A DNA stretch of 55,071 nucleotides from Desulfotignum sp. (GTDB taxonomy: Bacteria; Desulfobacterota; Desulfobacteria; Desulfobacterales; Desulfobacteraceae): NCBI GenBank assembly GCA_011390335.1, contig JAABSO010000029.1, positions 1 through 55,071 on the forward strand. The letters run 5' to 3'. The notes below the pieces were generated by a model. The model ran no database searches. It was given only the letters and a program-made list of their open reading frames with translations, and was not told the DNA's origin. A program made the position numbers and the translations under genes. This document shows, piece after piece, positions 54,727 to 55,071 of the stretch. The stretch's first letter is position 1. Every line of letters starts with the position of its first letter.

Positions 54727-55071
54727 GGTGATTCCTTCCTTATTATTCCGTTCTGATCATCCTGCGCTTTACGCAAATAAACTCAAACGCATGTACCACA
54801 AGTCCCTGCCTGTGTCAACACAAACAGCTGGTTAAAAAAACCCTTATCAGGCGTTGATTCCTGTGTTTGCGGTGCCTGAAAAAAGGGAATCAGACCGCTT
54901 GCTTTGGACAAAAGGCACTGCCGGTAACGGCACTGTATTTTGTGAAAATGCAATCTTTGAACTGCTGAAAAAACAGGGATATGGTTGACATTTTGTCTGA
55001 CAGATGATTATAGAGGTAAGGATTTGTCCGGACCTGACCGGAGACCTGAACAGAACAAGACAATTGCAGAC
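54727..55071 (+). other. Upstream region of fdhA with a possible short frame
   Basis: No confident gene. On the plus strand a 38-codon frame runs from GTG 54872 to TGA 54988 (PEKRESDRLLWTKGTAGNGT, then VFCENAIFELLKKQGYG), preceded by in-frame codons back to 54836. Its amino-acid pattern looks protein-like but it has no clear ribosome binding site and I do not recognise it. The first ~100 bases should hold the fdhA promoter, but no canonical boxes were identified. Confidence 0.3.

Noticed and set aside
54872..54988. Short plus-strand gene upstream of fdhA
   Set aside because: Reads like protein but lacks a start signal and any family match that I can name; kept only as a note in the gap entry.

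Overview
The window looks like chromosomal DNA of a sulfate-reducing bacterium of the Desulfobacterota, most likely a relative of Desulfobacter or Desulfotignum. The grounds are gene content: an Rnf operon led by a tetraheme cytochrome c, a selenocysteine formate dehydrogenase with NuoE/NuoF-like partners, DUF3373 and DUF3334 proteins, and a DUF362 ferredoxin-like protein. The genus is an inference from family knowledge, not from a database search.

Layout. 1-3339: end of a polysaccharide locus (sugar transferase, then WbpB-type oxidase and a fused WbpD-WbpE for an aminated glucuronic acid nucleotide sugar). 3420-12819: a stretch bounded by two 38-bp identical terminator-like direct repeats. 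It holds an RTX-type secreted protein, a cytochrome-fold protein without a heme motif, a DUF3373 porin-like protein, and many broken genes (trypsin-like, PH-like, carbonic anhydrase, IS66, BON/CBS, histidine kinase with an internal deletion, umuC, IS1634). It ends at tRNA-Asn, so it looks like a decayed accessory region. 13049-19500: rseC, tetraheme cytochrome and rnfCDGEA, with no rnfB, then mltG. 19525-24163: Smr protein, RNB exoribonuclease, and IMP/AICAR enzymes encoded as two separate genes (split PurH). 24692-28910: a glutamate-type dehydrogenase fused to a CBS pair, an MFS transporter and a DUF362 protein. 29050-31544: a small CxxC protein, a GNAT/DUF1778 toxin-antitoxin pair and an alpha/beta hydrolase. 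31616-36398: a BMP-type (nucleoside-like) ABC importer. 36472-45042: DUF3334, M48-TPR protease, EF-G, DUF1992, SHOCT-like, Ddl, a PurD-PurE fusion and Sua5. 45098-55071: tRNA-Leu, a membrane diguanylate cyclase, NuoE, NuoF, a Na/Pi cotransporter and the selenoprotein formate dehydrogenase.

The energy genes fit together. The formate dehydrogenase with NuoE/NuoF could couple formate/CO2 to NAD(H), and Rnf would link ferredoxin and NAD(H) to an ion gradient, with the tetraheme cytochrome giving a route to the periplasm.

The most unusual feature is a pair of about 190-bp palindromic intergenic elements (24297-24486 on the minus strand and 30314-30502 on the plus strand). They share four conserved sequence blocks at nearly fixed spacing. 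The paired arms differ in sequence between the copies yet stay perfectly complementary, which indicates selection on a folded RNA or DNA structure. I do not recognise the family.
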